A DNA stretch of 64,000 nucleotides from Cryphonectria parasitica EP155 (GCF_011745365.1 NW_024468909.1:5828001-5892000), one strand, 5' to 3'. Shown: positions 45,645 through 57,422, numbered from the stretch's first letter. Numbers and translations are program-made. Notes: generated from the letters alone by a model not told the origin.

Positions 45645-47578
45645 TCACAGGCCAGGAGATCTCGGTCGGCTGAGAGGGAAATCCGCTGTCCTGGGAGTCG
45701 ATGCGCCACTCCGTGCTTTCTCATCCACCCACAAGTGCCCGCCGGCACCCTCCAACAATTCGATGCATCCCCGATTTGCCGTCCTTCTGGCTAGGAAAAG
45801 GGGAGTGTTGTTTGCCGAGTTTCTGGTGTGAACGCTGGCTCCGCGCGTGAGAAGTTCCTTGATAATATCTAGGTTAGCGCTCATAGCCGCCAGGTGTAAG
45901 GCTGTGTTCCCGGCGTAGTCGGCCCTCTTCAGCAACTGATGGTTCACCTCGTCCCCTTCGAGCATTTCGCGGACCTCCTGGAACTCGCCCCTTTCAATAG
46001 CATATCCGAGTGCGGCAAATGCTGCTTCTGTGGCAGTGAGCTTGATCGTTGCCGAATCTAATGTTCCCGCCGGGTGGGAGAAGCTAGGACTCGTCATCTC
46101 GGTCACTATCGAAGGTTGTATGATTAGCTGAACATTTCCAAGACCCTCAAGAGACCTGTTATTCGATTGAAAAGCCGACTGACGAAAGAAAGAAAAAAGG
46201 CTGGTTCCTTACTTTCTCCACGTATGGAATGCGCCATCTGGGCAGTGATATCGACATAAGAGAGGCTCTGAACAGCTAGAAGATAGCCCAGCTTCGTCAG
46301 AGCAGCCTCCGTCGTCAGGTCATGGCCGAAGACAACGCCTGCTCTGCCCAGAATCGTGCCTGGTGCATATAGCGGCGAGACGAAGCCGTTTGTACACTGG
46401 CTGACGTTGACGATGACGATGCCTCTCTCTACGGCCTCACGGATGACCTTTGTCAGACTCCCGTCCACACCTCCTGGAGCGTTGCCCACTGTGCAGCCAT
46501 TTCCAGTCAGCATTAGGCCAGCAAAGATCAGGATGGGGCATGGATGAAAAGTTTGAGGATCTGCCCTCTTCGGAAACTTTCCGTTTCACGAGGGATGTAC
46601 ATCATGTTGGCCAAAAGAACGGTGCAGGCAACACACATGGAACTGGGAAGGGGGGAAAAAAGAAGAAAAGAAGAAAAAAGAAGGGGGGGGGGGGGACGCA
46701 CTGCCGAATGTCTCAAGAATGAGGCCTCTCAAGTCGGGAACACGGAGCACTGAATCTACCATCTCTGGCTTGATGCCGGGAAAGATGCGCAGACAGGCCA
46801 CATGTGCTGTATCGATATATTTGGTAACCTGAAACTCAGCGATTCTCGTCGGTCGACGAACAAGCGCCCACTTCACGTCAACCCCGAGACTCGTCACCTT
46901 GGCAAGAGGCTCGCAATTTGGGCTATCAAAGGCCTCGAATGCAGACGCTGAAACTTTTGTCGTCCTGTTGCCTCTGAAAAGGGTGTGATGGAAGAACAGG
47001 CAGACCTCGGGAATCACAAAGGTCCCGGCGATGATCAGTGAGCCCAGCAGGTTGTCCACAGCGTCGGACTGGAGGGCAAAAATGGAAGCCTGAGAACCCG
47101 TGAGAATGACCGGCTTGCCCAGATCCGACATCATGAAGGACAAGGCGGATGCAGAGTAGGCCAGGGAGTCCGTGCCGTGCAGTACCACAAAGCCATCGAA
47201 AAGGTGATAGTTCTCCTTGACCGTCAGGGCGATCTCGGTCCAGCCGACAGAGGAGATGGAGCTTGAATCCAGCAAGGGGGAGAACTCGAGAATACCATAG
47301 CGAACATGTCGCGAATAGGCAGTGGGCGGGGTGCGGAGGGAGTTGAGCGCGAGTTTCTCGCCGTTCTTGTACGCATGGAGCTGCACGGGGGCGGAGGAAT
47401 CGTTGAAGGACGGTCTGGGCGCCATTGCACTCTCAAGAAATCCAGTCGCTGGCACCAGGCCATCTGGCGATGGCTGCATGCAGATAGTGCCTCCCGTCAT
47501 GATAATGAGCACTCGAGACTCGAGATACTTCGTGTCCAGGTCGCCACCGCTCGACCGGGGCATACTGACCGGGCTCAT
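45645..47578 (-). CDS. L-asparaginase with C-terminal ankyrin repeats
   Basis: Three exons: 47578-46702, 46488-46213 and 46105-45645, giving 537 residues. The asparaginase domain carries both active-site Thr motifs, TGGT (28-31) and HGTDS (134-138), plus GSQ and a GMGNAPGGVDGSL loop formed across intron 1. The C-terminal 150 residues contain ankyrin-type repeats (YAGNTALHLAAMSANLDIIKELLTRGA, NNTPLFLARRTANRGCIELL). This combination matches the cytosolic asparaginase/60 kDa lysophospholipase (ASPG) family, which hydrolyses L-asparagine to aspartate and ammonia; lysophospholipase activity is reported for some members. No signal peptide is seen, so it is probably intracellular. Intron 1 begins GTGCGT and then runs straight into 13 C residues. 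Confidence 0.92.
46683..46695 (-). repeat. Poly-C (sense) tract at the asparaginase intron 1 donor
   Basis: Thirteen G on the plus strand, C in the transcript, starting six bases into the intron. Confidence 0.9.
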
Positions 47579-48536
47579 CGTGAACCGCTGGTTGTAAGTC
47601 TATGGGACGTTTAAAACTATGGCCGTCAGCGCAATTGCTCACAATTTGTTTTGGGAGGGTCTGCTGATCTTATAGTCACTACAATCACAGAGGACGGCTT
47701 GTTCCACTGAGGAATCGTTTATTAAGAATTTTTCCAGCAGGCAATTAGGAGGATTACTACTGTGGGGAGCAACAGCTAGCAGTACATACCTGTTCTATAG
47801 ACGTGTAATAAATAAAAAGAATATTGTAAAGCAGTCAAGTGATATCCTTTGCTGGTTCTGAAAGTATTCTATTCAAGAAGAGAGAGGGGGGGTGGGTGGT
47901 GAAAATCGATCTGTTGTAACAAGTCTGCTTTCCTTTTCCACCCTAAACGGTGGGAAAACATCATTAAGCCGCCCATACCAAGCATGCAGCCTCTTGTTAA
48001 CTATTACCCCATAATAACCTAATGCACCGACACTGGAGTACCCATGACCACCACCACGGGGATTCTCGGCCGATCGACTGGTCTTCTGAATAGGACAATC
48101 TGGGGTCGGGAGGACCTGAAAATCTTGAATTTTCTAGATTTAGAAAAGAAAATCTCGGAAAGAGTTCACGACTGCAGGGGTCCGATGACGCTGCGCGCAG
48201 CAGGCTGCCATCGTGCCATTAAATGGAGAACAGGAGCCAAAGGGCGACCTCGGTTGTGCCTTATGTAATACAAAAGCTCGTGTCATGTCACTCTCGAAAC
48301 AACCAGAGGAATGCTTCTAACAACATCAATTGAGCACTGTCATAATTGGTGTACAATTTGCGGACGCAACTTTCGGCGCGTTCATATGCCATGGCCGTCA
48401 CGATGAGGATTGTTAGACTAACAGCAAGGTGAGGTCATGCCACAGTTGTTTGGTGATATATGTATATATATATGCTGGAGACTGGCTTTGGTCGTTAACT
48501 GTTGTGGGTCGTGGCTGTAGGTCTGTCCGGTCAGGC
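47579..48536. other. Divergent upstream region asparaginase/dioxygenase
   Basis: 958 bases. AT-rich around 47640-47870. Short ORFs only. Confidence 0.5.
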
Positions 48537-50529
48537 ATGCCGAGCTTACAGCATCGTGCCTCTTGCCCTATATCATTCGTGAACTCCCTTGCCACACGAC
48601 CGCGAGTGGCCTACCGACTCGTCTCCCAACTATCTGCTGCTAATTCCACTGTCGATGAACCTTGTCCCCATGGTCCATCGAAGCCCAAGCCGTGGTCCGT
48701 CATAGATCTCACCGAGGGCGCCTCTGGCTTTAGGTTCAAGGTGAATCCTCACAAGGTCACCATGATACCTTCTTCCCTCCCAAAAGACCCGGAGACGGGC
48801 AAGAAATACAAGCTGTTACCCATGTGAGAGGGTGCCTTAACCCTTTAAACATTGAGATGACGCACGGCTGATTTTGAAATTCGCCAGGCCTCATTTGTGG
48901 CTAAGGTGAGAGTCCTAAAGACACAGTCATGCATCAGGATATCGAAACTCACCTATACATCACAGGGACAATTGCAGGTGTTCCCAATGTTTCAACCAGG
49001 CTACCAAGCAGAGAAGTTTTAGCATCTTCGACATTCCTAGTAAAATTTACCCCACAAAGATCTTGGTAGAGTCTGAGGGTTTGAGGATTACTTGTGAGCT
49101 ACCACATGTCATCGCGATGCATCTGGCACGACCCTTGTCCTCACACACTTCACAATAGGGGATCACGAACTACACGAGAGCTTCTATGACTGGAGCTTCC
49201 TCAAGCGGCATACCTACGGGCGCCACATGCCCGAGTTCGATATGTGGTATGTATATACATTCTCAAGAGACCGGATCTCATGACTCACCAGTGCAGCGAG
49301 CGCCGTCAATTTTGGGGGTCAGAAATCGCAGAAAACCCTCCGACTGTTACCTACGAAGAAGTCATGGACACTACGTCTGAGAGTGGGATGGCCAAATTGA
49401 CGGATCACTTGGTGAGGCACCTCGGAGCTTCCATTGTGTTTCTTGCTCAAGATCTGACGGCATTTCTAGGTGAGACACGGGCTTGTCTTCGTAGACAACA
49501 CACCTTTCGATGATGCCATTCACACTAAGTATCTCTTGGAGCGCATCGGGCCCATCAGGGAGACACACTATGGTGGCTTCTATGATTTCGTGCCTGATAT
49601 GGCCAAAGCCGACACCGCTTATACGAACATCGCACTGCCTGCCCACACGGACACAACCTACTTCACAGACCCTGCCGGCCTGCAAGCCTTCCACATGTTG
49701 TCTCACACCGCGCTCGAAGGTTCGCCGCCCACCGGAGGCGAGTCACTTCTCGTGGACGGCTTCCATGCCGCAGAAATCATGCGCAAAGAGCATAAGCACG
49801 AGTTCCAAGTATTGAAGACCTGCAGCGTGCCTTGGCATGCCAGCGGCAATCAAGGAGTCACCATCACCCCAGGCGTACAGGAATGCGTCATACGTAGCTA
49901 TGCCACTCCTAAAGCAGAATCGCCAATCTATCGCATCAAATGGAACAATGATGATCGGGGCGGTGAGTGTTCTTCAAAGACATTGTCGCTGCCGCACTTA
50001 TTGTCTCGTGCATAATGGCAGCACCATTCCGTACCTTTTCATTTCTTCCCCTTCTTCTTCTTCTGCTCATCCTGCTCTTCCTGAGTATCTTGAAAATATT
50101 CTAACGCTCTTTTGAACCACTCAAGTGATGCGTCTCACCCAGAACACCCGCAATGTTGCCGCATGGTATGGTGCTGCACGCAAGTTCAATGATATCCTCA
50201 AAAGGACGAGCTCAGAGTATTGGTTTCAACTCAAACCCGGAAGAACCTTGAGTATGCCTCCTCCTGACCATCACGATCCTCAGTATAGACTCGACATTGG
50301 CTGACATTCTCCAAGTCTTTGATAATTACAGAGTTCTGCACGGTCGAAGCGCATTCACAGGACTCAGAAGAATGTGTGGCGGCTATAGTGAGTATCACAC
50401 CCAGATCGCTTTTCCGTCATCGATGCTGATAGATCGTGCGTCTCTGCAGTAAGCCGGGACGATTTTGTATCACGCTGGAGAAATACAAACTTCGCTCGAG
50501 ATGAGGTGCTGGCCCAGGTTCTGGGATAA
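48537..50529 (+). CDS. Trimethyllysine dioxygenase (carnitine biosynthesis)
   Basis: Nine exons: 48537-48823, 48888-48905, 48966-49093, 49159-49246, 49297-49411, 49470-49962, 50126-50251, 50316-50387 and 50450-50529. Frame is kept through all joins, giving 468 residues. An Arg-rich N terminus suggests mitochondrial import. An N-terminal zinc-type domain (LWLRDNCRCSQCFNQATKQR) precedes the 2-oxoglutarate/Fe(II) dioxygenase core. The iron ligands are H271 and D273 (PAHTDTTYF) and H427 (VLHGRSAF), with R438/R439 likely for 2-oxoglutarate. The enzyme hydroxylates N6-trimethyllysine, the first step to carnitine. The core motif and length fit the fungal enzyme (cbs-1 in Neurospora); the related gamma-butyrobetaine hydroxylase is less likely. 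Exon 2 is only 18 bases but completes the conserved PHLWLR motif. No other carnitine gene is adjacent. Confidence 0.9.
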
Positions 50530-51524
50530 AAGTCAGATGGCTTTTAGACGTATTCACCTGAGAAACCTGCCTCATACGATCAGCCTTTCTCATCGCTGGG
50601 ACCTCTGAAGAGTGGGTTTCTGGTATATGTCATGATGAAATTTTGCAGTAAAAGCAGCGCGCCTGGTTATGGAATTTGGAACGGTGCACAACATATTTTG
50701 CGTAGATAAGAAAGAGGAGGCCCGCGGCAGGGATCACTGTAGCGATGGCCGTTCCTTAGTGCGTAGTTGTGCAGGATTGTTACCATCTGATAACTCAAAA
50801 GCCTGATTGGAAGCTTAAGGCAGCTAACTGTTCGCCCGTCATCTTAGCCCCCCCCCCCCTTTTTCTTCTTCTTCTTCTTCTACAGCCTATCTGCGATTGG
50901 TTTTTGTATTCGAACGCCACTGTAGTCCCCTAGCGCCTATACAGGTGGCCTGAGCACGTTTCCTGCTAGAGCGAGACACTGAGCGCTCTGAGATACCCCA
51001 CCATAGATCCCCTGAAGATTGAACCCGCTGCGCCCACCCCAAGCCCCGCTCCAGGGTCGTCCACCGCCCGTCCCCCAAACCTACCTCGCACATAGGTCCA
51101 GTGTTCCACCTGAGCCAGCGCGAGGCTCTTTGTCCTGCCTGCTACACTGCGATTTTCCAGCTGTTGGTCTGGACTGTGTCGTGCTGTCAACCTAAACCCC
51201 ATGGTTGTAGAATACCTACAACCGCTCGTCTGACCTCAGCCCTGCTCGTCCCAATTTGCCTTCCTCCAACTTTTTGCTGCCTCCCAAGGCTCTGGTAACT
51301 TTCCGCCAGGCCCCCTTCTTGTTACTTATTTGTTGAAGACAAACGAGCTTGACTACCTACGCAGGAAGCCTTGAGGTGGAGAGTTCAACAAATACGAGCC
51401 CTTCCGACACACTCGCCTCCTCCCCCCTCCTCGATTCAACACATTTCAAACGCAGATATCGACTCTTAACTCCTGCAGCACAGTCATACTCGGTGTCACT
51501 GCCCCAGAGCCTCGCCCGCCGAAT
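50530..51524. other. Promoter and 5' leader of calcineurin A
   Basis: 995 bases. A 12-base poly-C run (50848-50859) continues into T and CTT repeats and ends in CTACAG (50880-50885), resembling the 3' end of a leader intron. Downstream sequence is pyrimidine-rich up to the start codon. Confidence 0.5.
50848..50859 (+). repeat. Poly-C tract upstream of calcineurin A
   Basis: Twelve C followed by a CTT tract and a CAG, in the sense of calcineurin A. Confidence 0.9.
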
Positions 51525-53493
51525 ATGGATACCGACGACGCTGGTGCGCCTGGCTCCCAGGACCTGCGCAATGTCCAGGTTGACAATGCCATCCGTGCAA
51601 TACAGCAAAAGAAGCCTCTACCCGAGATCGACTTCTCCATTCACCGTATGGAGGACGGTACGGAGGTCAGCACCATGGAGAGGGTCTGCAAAGGTATGTG
51701 CACCAGCTGCAACCCCCGCTTCTCACACACGAGCAGCCGACTCTCTGCATGGAGCACGCGATATGCTGACCCTACTTCCCCTCACACCAGACGTTCAAGC
51801 CCCTGCCATGTTCAAGCCCACCGACGAGCAGTTCTTTGAGGACGAGACACACACCAAGCCCAACATTACATTTCTGAAATCGCACTTCTACAGAGAAGGC
51901 CGCTTGACAGAAGAACAGGCGCTATGGATTATCAGGACCGGCACAGAGCTCCTGCGCGCCGAGCCAAACCTTCTGGAGATGGACGCTCCGATCACGGTCT
52001 GTGGCGACGTACACGGCCAGTATTACGACCTCATGAAGCTCTTTGAAGTGGGTGGAGACCCGGCAGAGACCCGATATCTCTTCCTGGGCGACTACGTCGA
52101 CCGTGGCTATTTCAGCATCGAGTGCGTGCTGTACCTATGGTCGCTCAAGATCCACTACCCCAAGACGCTGTGGCTGCTGCGCGGTAATCACGAATGCCGT
52201 CATTTGACCGACTACTTCACCTTCAAGCTCGAGTGCAAGCACAAATACTCTGACACCATCTACGAGGCCTGCATGGAGTCTTTCTGCAGCCTGCCTCTTG
52301 CTGCGGTCATGAACAAGCAGTTCTTGTGCATTCACGGCGGCCTCAGCCCAGAACTGCACACCCTCGACGACCTTCGAAATGTGAGCAAACTCTCGTACTC
52401 CCTGTGTGACTGCGTCTGTCTGCAAGGCGCGCCGTCCCAACTGGTTCCTGTTGGCTAAACTTTGACGTGGTACAGATCGATCGTTTCAGGGAACCCCCAA
52501 CGCAGGGCCTGATGTGCGACATTCTCTGGGCCGACCCTCTCGAGGACTTTGGCCAGGAGAAGACGAACGACTACTTCCTGCACAACCACGTCCGAGGCTG
52601 CTCATACTTCTTCTCTTACCCGGCAGCATGCGCTTTCCTCGAGAAGAACAACCTGCTGTCCATCATCCGTGCCCACGAGGCACAGGACGCTGGCTACAGA
52701 ATGTACCGAAAGACTAGGACGACCGGCTTCCCGAGTGTTATGACCATCTTCTCGGCCCCGAACTACCTGGACGTGTACAACAACAAAGCTGCTGTGCTGA
52801 AATACGAGAACAACGTTATGAACATCCGTCAATTCAACTGCACGCCGCACCCGTACTGGCTTCCAAATTTCATGGACGTTTTCACCTGGTCTCTCCCGTT
52901 CGTTGGTGAGAAGTTCATGGATATGTTAATCGCCATTCTGAGCACCTGCAGCGAGGATGAGCTCAGGGAGGAGTCCTCGAGCTCGCCTGGCCCGGCCTCG
53001 CCACCGATCACCCCGTCGGCCCCTATTGACCCGGAGTCGATCGAGGCAAAACGGAGGGCAATCAAGAACAAGATCCTTGCTATCGGTCGGCTGTCGCGTG
53101 TGTTCCAGGTCCTCCGAGAAGAGTCCGAGAGCGTCACGGAGCTCAAGACGGTGTCTGGAGGCAAATTGCCGGCGGGAACGCTTATGCTCGGCGCAGAGGG
53201 TATCAAGAACGCCATCAGCACTTTTGAGGATGCCCGGAAAGTGGACCTGCAGAACGAGAGGCTCCCGCCCAGCCATGATGAGGTGACGAGGGCCAATGAC
53301 GAGGAGCTCAAGCAGGCGCTGGAGCGTGCCACCTGGGAGGCTGACAATGACAAGAAGCTACAGACCATCTCCAGGAGGCTCAGCACGTACGTATCCAGCC
53401 ATTCGCTTGCTGTACAGATCGCGGGGTGATGTTTGCGCTAACAACGGCTACAGTGATCGGGACACCCGCCGCAAGGGCCCTCCAGCTGCCTAA
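51525..53493 (+). CDS. CNA1: Calcineurin catalytic subunit A (PP2B)
   Basis: Four exons: 51525-51693, 51791-52380, 52476-53386 and 53454-53493, giving 569 residues. The metallophosphatase motifs are intact: GDVHG (128-132), GDYVDRG (156-162) and GNHE (188-191), followed by the FxxxHGGLSP and SAPNYLD motifs. After the catalytic domain lie the calcineurin-B-binding helix, the calmodulin-binding helix ([22 protein letters not shown]) and an autoinhibitory segment ([18 protein letters not shown]). Calcineurin is a Ca2+/calmodulin-activated Ser/Thr phosphatase that dephosphorylates Crz1-type transcription factors and supports hyphal growth, cation tolerance and virulence in pathogens. The short last exon adds [12 protein letters not shown]; a second GTATCC donor four bases downstream could change the tail. 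No alterations to regulatory regions are seen. Confidence 0.96.
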
Positions 53494-54241
53494 TGGTCAT
53501 GAGAGAAGCTGTCGACGACGAGGAGATCATTCAGAGGCTACTATGCGACGCGGTCTCGGAATGTCTATTCTCTTTCCTCTTCTTTTCTCTGCACGGTTTC
53601 GTTCGTCCAGTGGGGATGGCCCCGAAAACCGACTAACTGAGGCCACACAAACACGTGAAGCGAGTCCAGGCGTGCAACACATATGTATCTCTTGTTTTCC
53701 TCTCTTTTTTTTCTCTTGAGATCGGCAGTGAACAAGAATATGGACGATCACGATAGGGCCGGGGAACTGGTGCAGCAGGCATGGCATGGAACCACCGGGG
53801 GTAGCCTTTGGGGTATCACTTAGCGGGCTGTTGGGCTGTCTATCAATAGAAGCGTGCGGCTCGGGAAGTAATGCATTCTCAATCTCTGAATATATGCAAA
53901 AGATGCAGAAGAGTCCAGACCCAGCAAGGGGCGAGTCGATCTGCATGAGCTCTGTACCAAGGCGAAGACAGGCCACAGGTCCTGGAGGCATCTCTCTCAA
54001 AGCCCTCTGCCGTTCCACATGGTGAAATTATTTCAATTCCCTAACTGTTGAAACACAGCAGAGCCGGGACCTCATTGTTGTGAGCTTCCGATACCTCGTC
54101 AATGAATCAGAACGTTACATCATTGCAGATAGCCAGGGCCCGCAGCCAGATCCACCCAGTCCTTAGGCCAGGTAACCTAATACAATCACCATGATGACCT
54201 CCACCACCACTACCTTTGATTATACATCATTGGGAGCTTTT
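53494..54241. other. Convergent 3' region
   Basis: 748 bases between calcineurin A and the cyclase-family gene. No gene seen; short ORFs on both strands. Confidence 0.5.
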
Positions 54242-55465
54242 TCAGAAAATCGCCAGAATATTTGGTGGACTGGCCACACCGCCCGTGACGTTACAGACCT
54301 CACTACTGACAAAGAAACTCCACCGGCCTTCCTTCTTGCACGTCTCGGCCAGCTTCTCCAGCCAGAACAGCTCCCCGATGGGACACCCGTACCCGGCCAG
54401 GAGGACCTCGTGCAGGGCCCAGTCCTTCTGGGAAGGCCAGGCCTCGAAGCTGGGCTGGTCGCCGGCCACAGCAGAGAAATTCTCCCAGATCCACCGGACC
54501 ACCTCCTCAGACTGCTCGACGCCGCCAAAGTGGTGGGGGAGGACGTCCTGGTGGGCGCGCAGGGTCTGCGGCGACAGGGTGGCCAGCTGGGCGTGCCAGC
54601 CTGTGCGGATGAAGAGGATGTCTCCGAAGCGGACCTCGGTGCCCTGGTCGCGGAGGCAGGCCTGCAGATGGGCCAAAGGGATGGGTGAGGTGGCGAAGCA
54701 GTCGAAGGTTTGAAGGGATGGGTCGGTTTGTTTCTCGCGCCAGGCGACGAGGTCGATGAGGATGCCTCTGCCGACGATGCCCTGCTCGGCCCATGCTGGT
54801 CGGGATTAAATTTTCACGGTCAGCATGTAGCCACATACAAGAAGAAGAAGAAGAGACAAAAAAAAAGAAGAAAGCATCATCCCTCACCCTGGATGCCGTT
54901 CACGGTGGTCTTCTTCCCGTCCTTGTCCCGGCCGTGGGCGCCAATGTCCTCGAGGGTCACACCATTGTAGAACTTGGCCTCCTTCTGGTAGCCAAAGTGG
55001 CGCAGCCCATCCCACTGGCTCGAGACCTGCGAGTTGAAGGTCCAGACGTCGTCGTGCACGATCCTGGGGGGTTTCTGGAAGAGGTCCTGGTGGAACAGCT
55101 TGCGCTGGAAGAAACCCGACTCCTCGCCCTGGGCATCGAGAGGCCAATTGAGCGAGACCCTGTGCCGACAAGATTTGTGAGCTGCTGGATCCCTTCTGTC
55201 TTTCGGAGTAGTACATTTATGTTTTTTATTTTATTTTATATATATGTACAATCCATCATCTTCGGCGCTCGCAAACTACTTACCGAGTTCCCTTCTGGAT
55301 CTCAACCTTGGCAGCCGCAGCGACACGCTCGTCAGTGAGCCTGTTCAGGGTGCCCAGCTCATCGTGGTCACCATACAGGCCCCAGGCTGAGTGAGGCGGA
55401 TCGCCCTCCCGCAGAGGAAGGCTGTCGAAGCTGGGGATGCCGTTCTCGTTGAGCGTGGGGGCCAT
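54242..55465 (-). CDS. Cyclase-family metal-dependent hydrolase
   Basis: Three exons: 55465-55284, 55159-54888 and 54795-54242, giving 335 residues. The fold is that of the cyclase family that includes kynurenine formamidase and isatin hydrolase. The opening FDSLPLREGDPPHSAWGLYGDHDELGTLN and the core WTFNSQVSSQWDGLRHFGYQ are typical of the fungal branch, where SQWDGLRH stands in for the bacterial HxGTHxDxPxH metal site. GIVGRGILIDL, FGDILFIRTGWH and a final GVASPPNILAIF complete the domain. The reaction in fungi is not established for this branch; amide or cyclic-imide hydrolysis is inferred from relatives. Both introns have clear donors (GTAAGT, GTGAGG). The second intron holds a CTT-rich sense tract. 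Confidence 0.87.
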
Positions 55466-56169
55466 GTTGAGAGTCTTGTTGCGCTGTACGAGTCCCTTGA
55501 TCCTTGAATGACCTGGTTTAATCCTGACTACTCCTTTCAAAGAAACATAAATATGTACTTCCTCTGGGACAAAAAGTAACTAGTTCTTGAGAGAGGCTAT
55601 TTGTTGATTTATACGTTCAAGGCGGGGAAACTCCGGTATCGATCCGTGCACCGCGGATGAGGGATCGGCCCGCCTCCGTCGCCATCGTCATTCTTGCTCG
55701 GGTCTTCTTTGCCGCGAAAAAGTGAAAGTGGCACGCTGCTTGCAACGAAACCTGCTGCTGCTAGTGGTGGAGCAAGGAAAGGGCCAGGGGCTCGCAGATA
55801 AGAACAATTAATTGATGTTCAGCTAGTCAGATGTACTCATTGCCTTTTTTCAACATGATCGTGTGCCTCCCAGCATCGCGATGCACAGTTAAAACAAGAG
55901 AGGCTCAAATACAAAAAAGGTAGCGGATAAGGTCAGGGTTCGGGTCTTATCATGTTGATGCTTTTATTTTTGGAGAAATGATAGATAGTAGATATATGAG
56001 ACAGCTCTTCACCCATGAGAATAGAATCTATAACATTCAAGCCGTACTTAATCCTGATTCTTGAAGACGGGGGAAGGAGGTGAGGCGTGTGGTCAACGTC
56101 GAGATCATCTCATCTCATCTCATCACATCCAGCCATTCCTTCAACTCGATTCACTTCACTCTACTTTCA
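55466..56169. promoter_or_regulatory. Bidirectional promoter region cyclase/MTQ1
   Basis: 704 bases between divergent starts. A TCATC/TCTCATC repeat (about 56104-56125) precedes MTQ1. No factor site identified. Confidence 0.45.
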
Positions 56170-57335
56170 ATGCCTCGGATCCCACCCTCCACCATCCGTC
56201 AAGCCCACCACATCTCTCCACACGCAGCAGCACTGCTGCCAGTCTGTCGAGACCTGCCCTCTGCCCTGAACGAGCTGAGGTGGGTGCGCGAACACGTCCG
56301 CCAGCTCACACCGCCCGCGTCGTCGTCGTCCCTGTGGACAGAAGAACTTCATGTCGCCTCACTGTGCCGGCGTCGTGGAAGGGGAGAGCCGCTGCAGTAT
56401 ATCCTCGGGACGCAGCCGTTTGGTGGCCTGGAGCTGAAGTGTCGTCCCGGCGTGTTCATCCCTAGGTATGTTCAGATCTCAGGAAACCACCCAGATGATA
56501 GAGAAGAAGAAGAAGAAGAAGAAGCAAATGTTGACATGGGTTGCTGTTCAGACCAGAGCCTGAAGCTTACACGACACATCTGGCTGCACTCATCCAGCAC
56601 TCTCACCTCCTGGGGCCCTCACCTCAGTCCCTGAGCATCCTGGATCTCTGCACAGGCACAGGTTGCATAGCCTTGCTCCTATACTCCCTGCTCGCCCGCA
56701 CCATACCTGACCTCCACGTCCACGGCATCGATATCTCACCCTACGCCGTCGACCTGTCAAAGGAGAACGCCCGGCACAACAATCTCGCCATCACCACTAC
56801 ACCCCCAGGGCGCTCTCTTGTCTTTAGCCAGGCCGACATCTTCTCTGACACTGCCCTCCTCGGCGCCCTCACCTCCTCGAGGGACTTGCCTTCCCAGCCC
56901 CCGCTCGATGTCCTGGTCTGCAACCCGCCCTACGTCTCCCGGTGGGGATACAGCCGCCAGACAGCGCAGAGCGTGCGGCGCTACGAGCCCAAGATCGCGC
57001 AGGTGCCGATGGTGGAATATCCCGGCGACCACACGCCGGAGGATGTGTTCTACGCGCGGCTACTAGACATAGCCGCGAGACTGGGCCCGCGGGTGTTGCT
57101 GTGCGAGGTGGGCGATCTGGGCCAGGCTTTGAGAGTCGTGGAGATGGCCTTGCGGCATGAGGGTCTGATGGGGACGACGAGTACTGGCGAAGTAGAGGTG
57201 GAGGTGTGGAGGGACTGGCCCGATGCTGCGCCTGGGGAGTTGGAGGAGATTTCTGCCGTGGTGTGCGACGGGACTAGGAATGTTCGCGTCAAGGGGAGTG
57301 GCCATGGCCGCTCTGTATTCATACAATGCAGGTGA
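56170..57335 (+). CDS. MTQ1: Mitochondrial release-factor glutamine methyltransferase (HemK/Mtq1)
   Basis: Two exons, 56170-56465 and 56552-57335, give 359 residues. The HemK N-terminal helical domain is present ([46 protein letters not shown]). The Rossmann methyltransferase domain has the SAM motif LDLCTGTGC (129-137) and the catalytic NPPY (223-226). These enzymes N5-methylate the Gln of the GGQ motif in class I release factors, raising termination efficiency. The usual PRPET(E/D) box reads PRPEPE. The start at 56170 removes a Ser/His-rich upstream extension. The intron contains a GAA repeat (about 56502-56523). The gene converges on mitochondrial LeuRS with only 87 bases between stops, so two mitochondrial-translation genes sit tail to tail. 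Confidence 0.9.
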
Positions 57336-57422
57336 AACTGGACAAAATTTTGTCTATACATTCATGAAGCCGGTCTACCTTATGAAGTGTGTGTGAGAGA
57401 GAGAGGTGGGTATCTTCTACAA

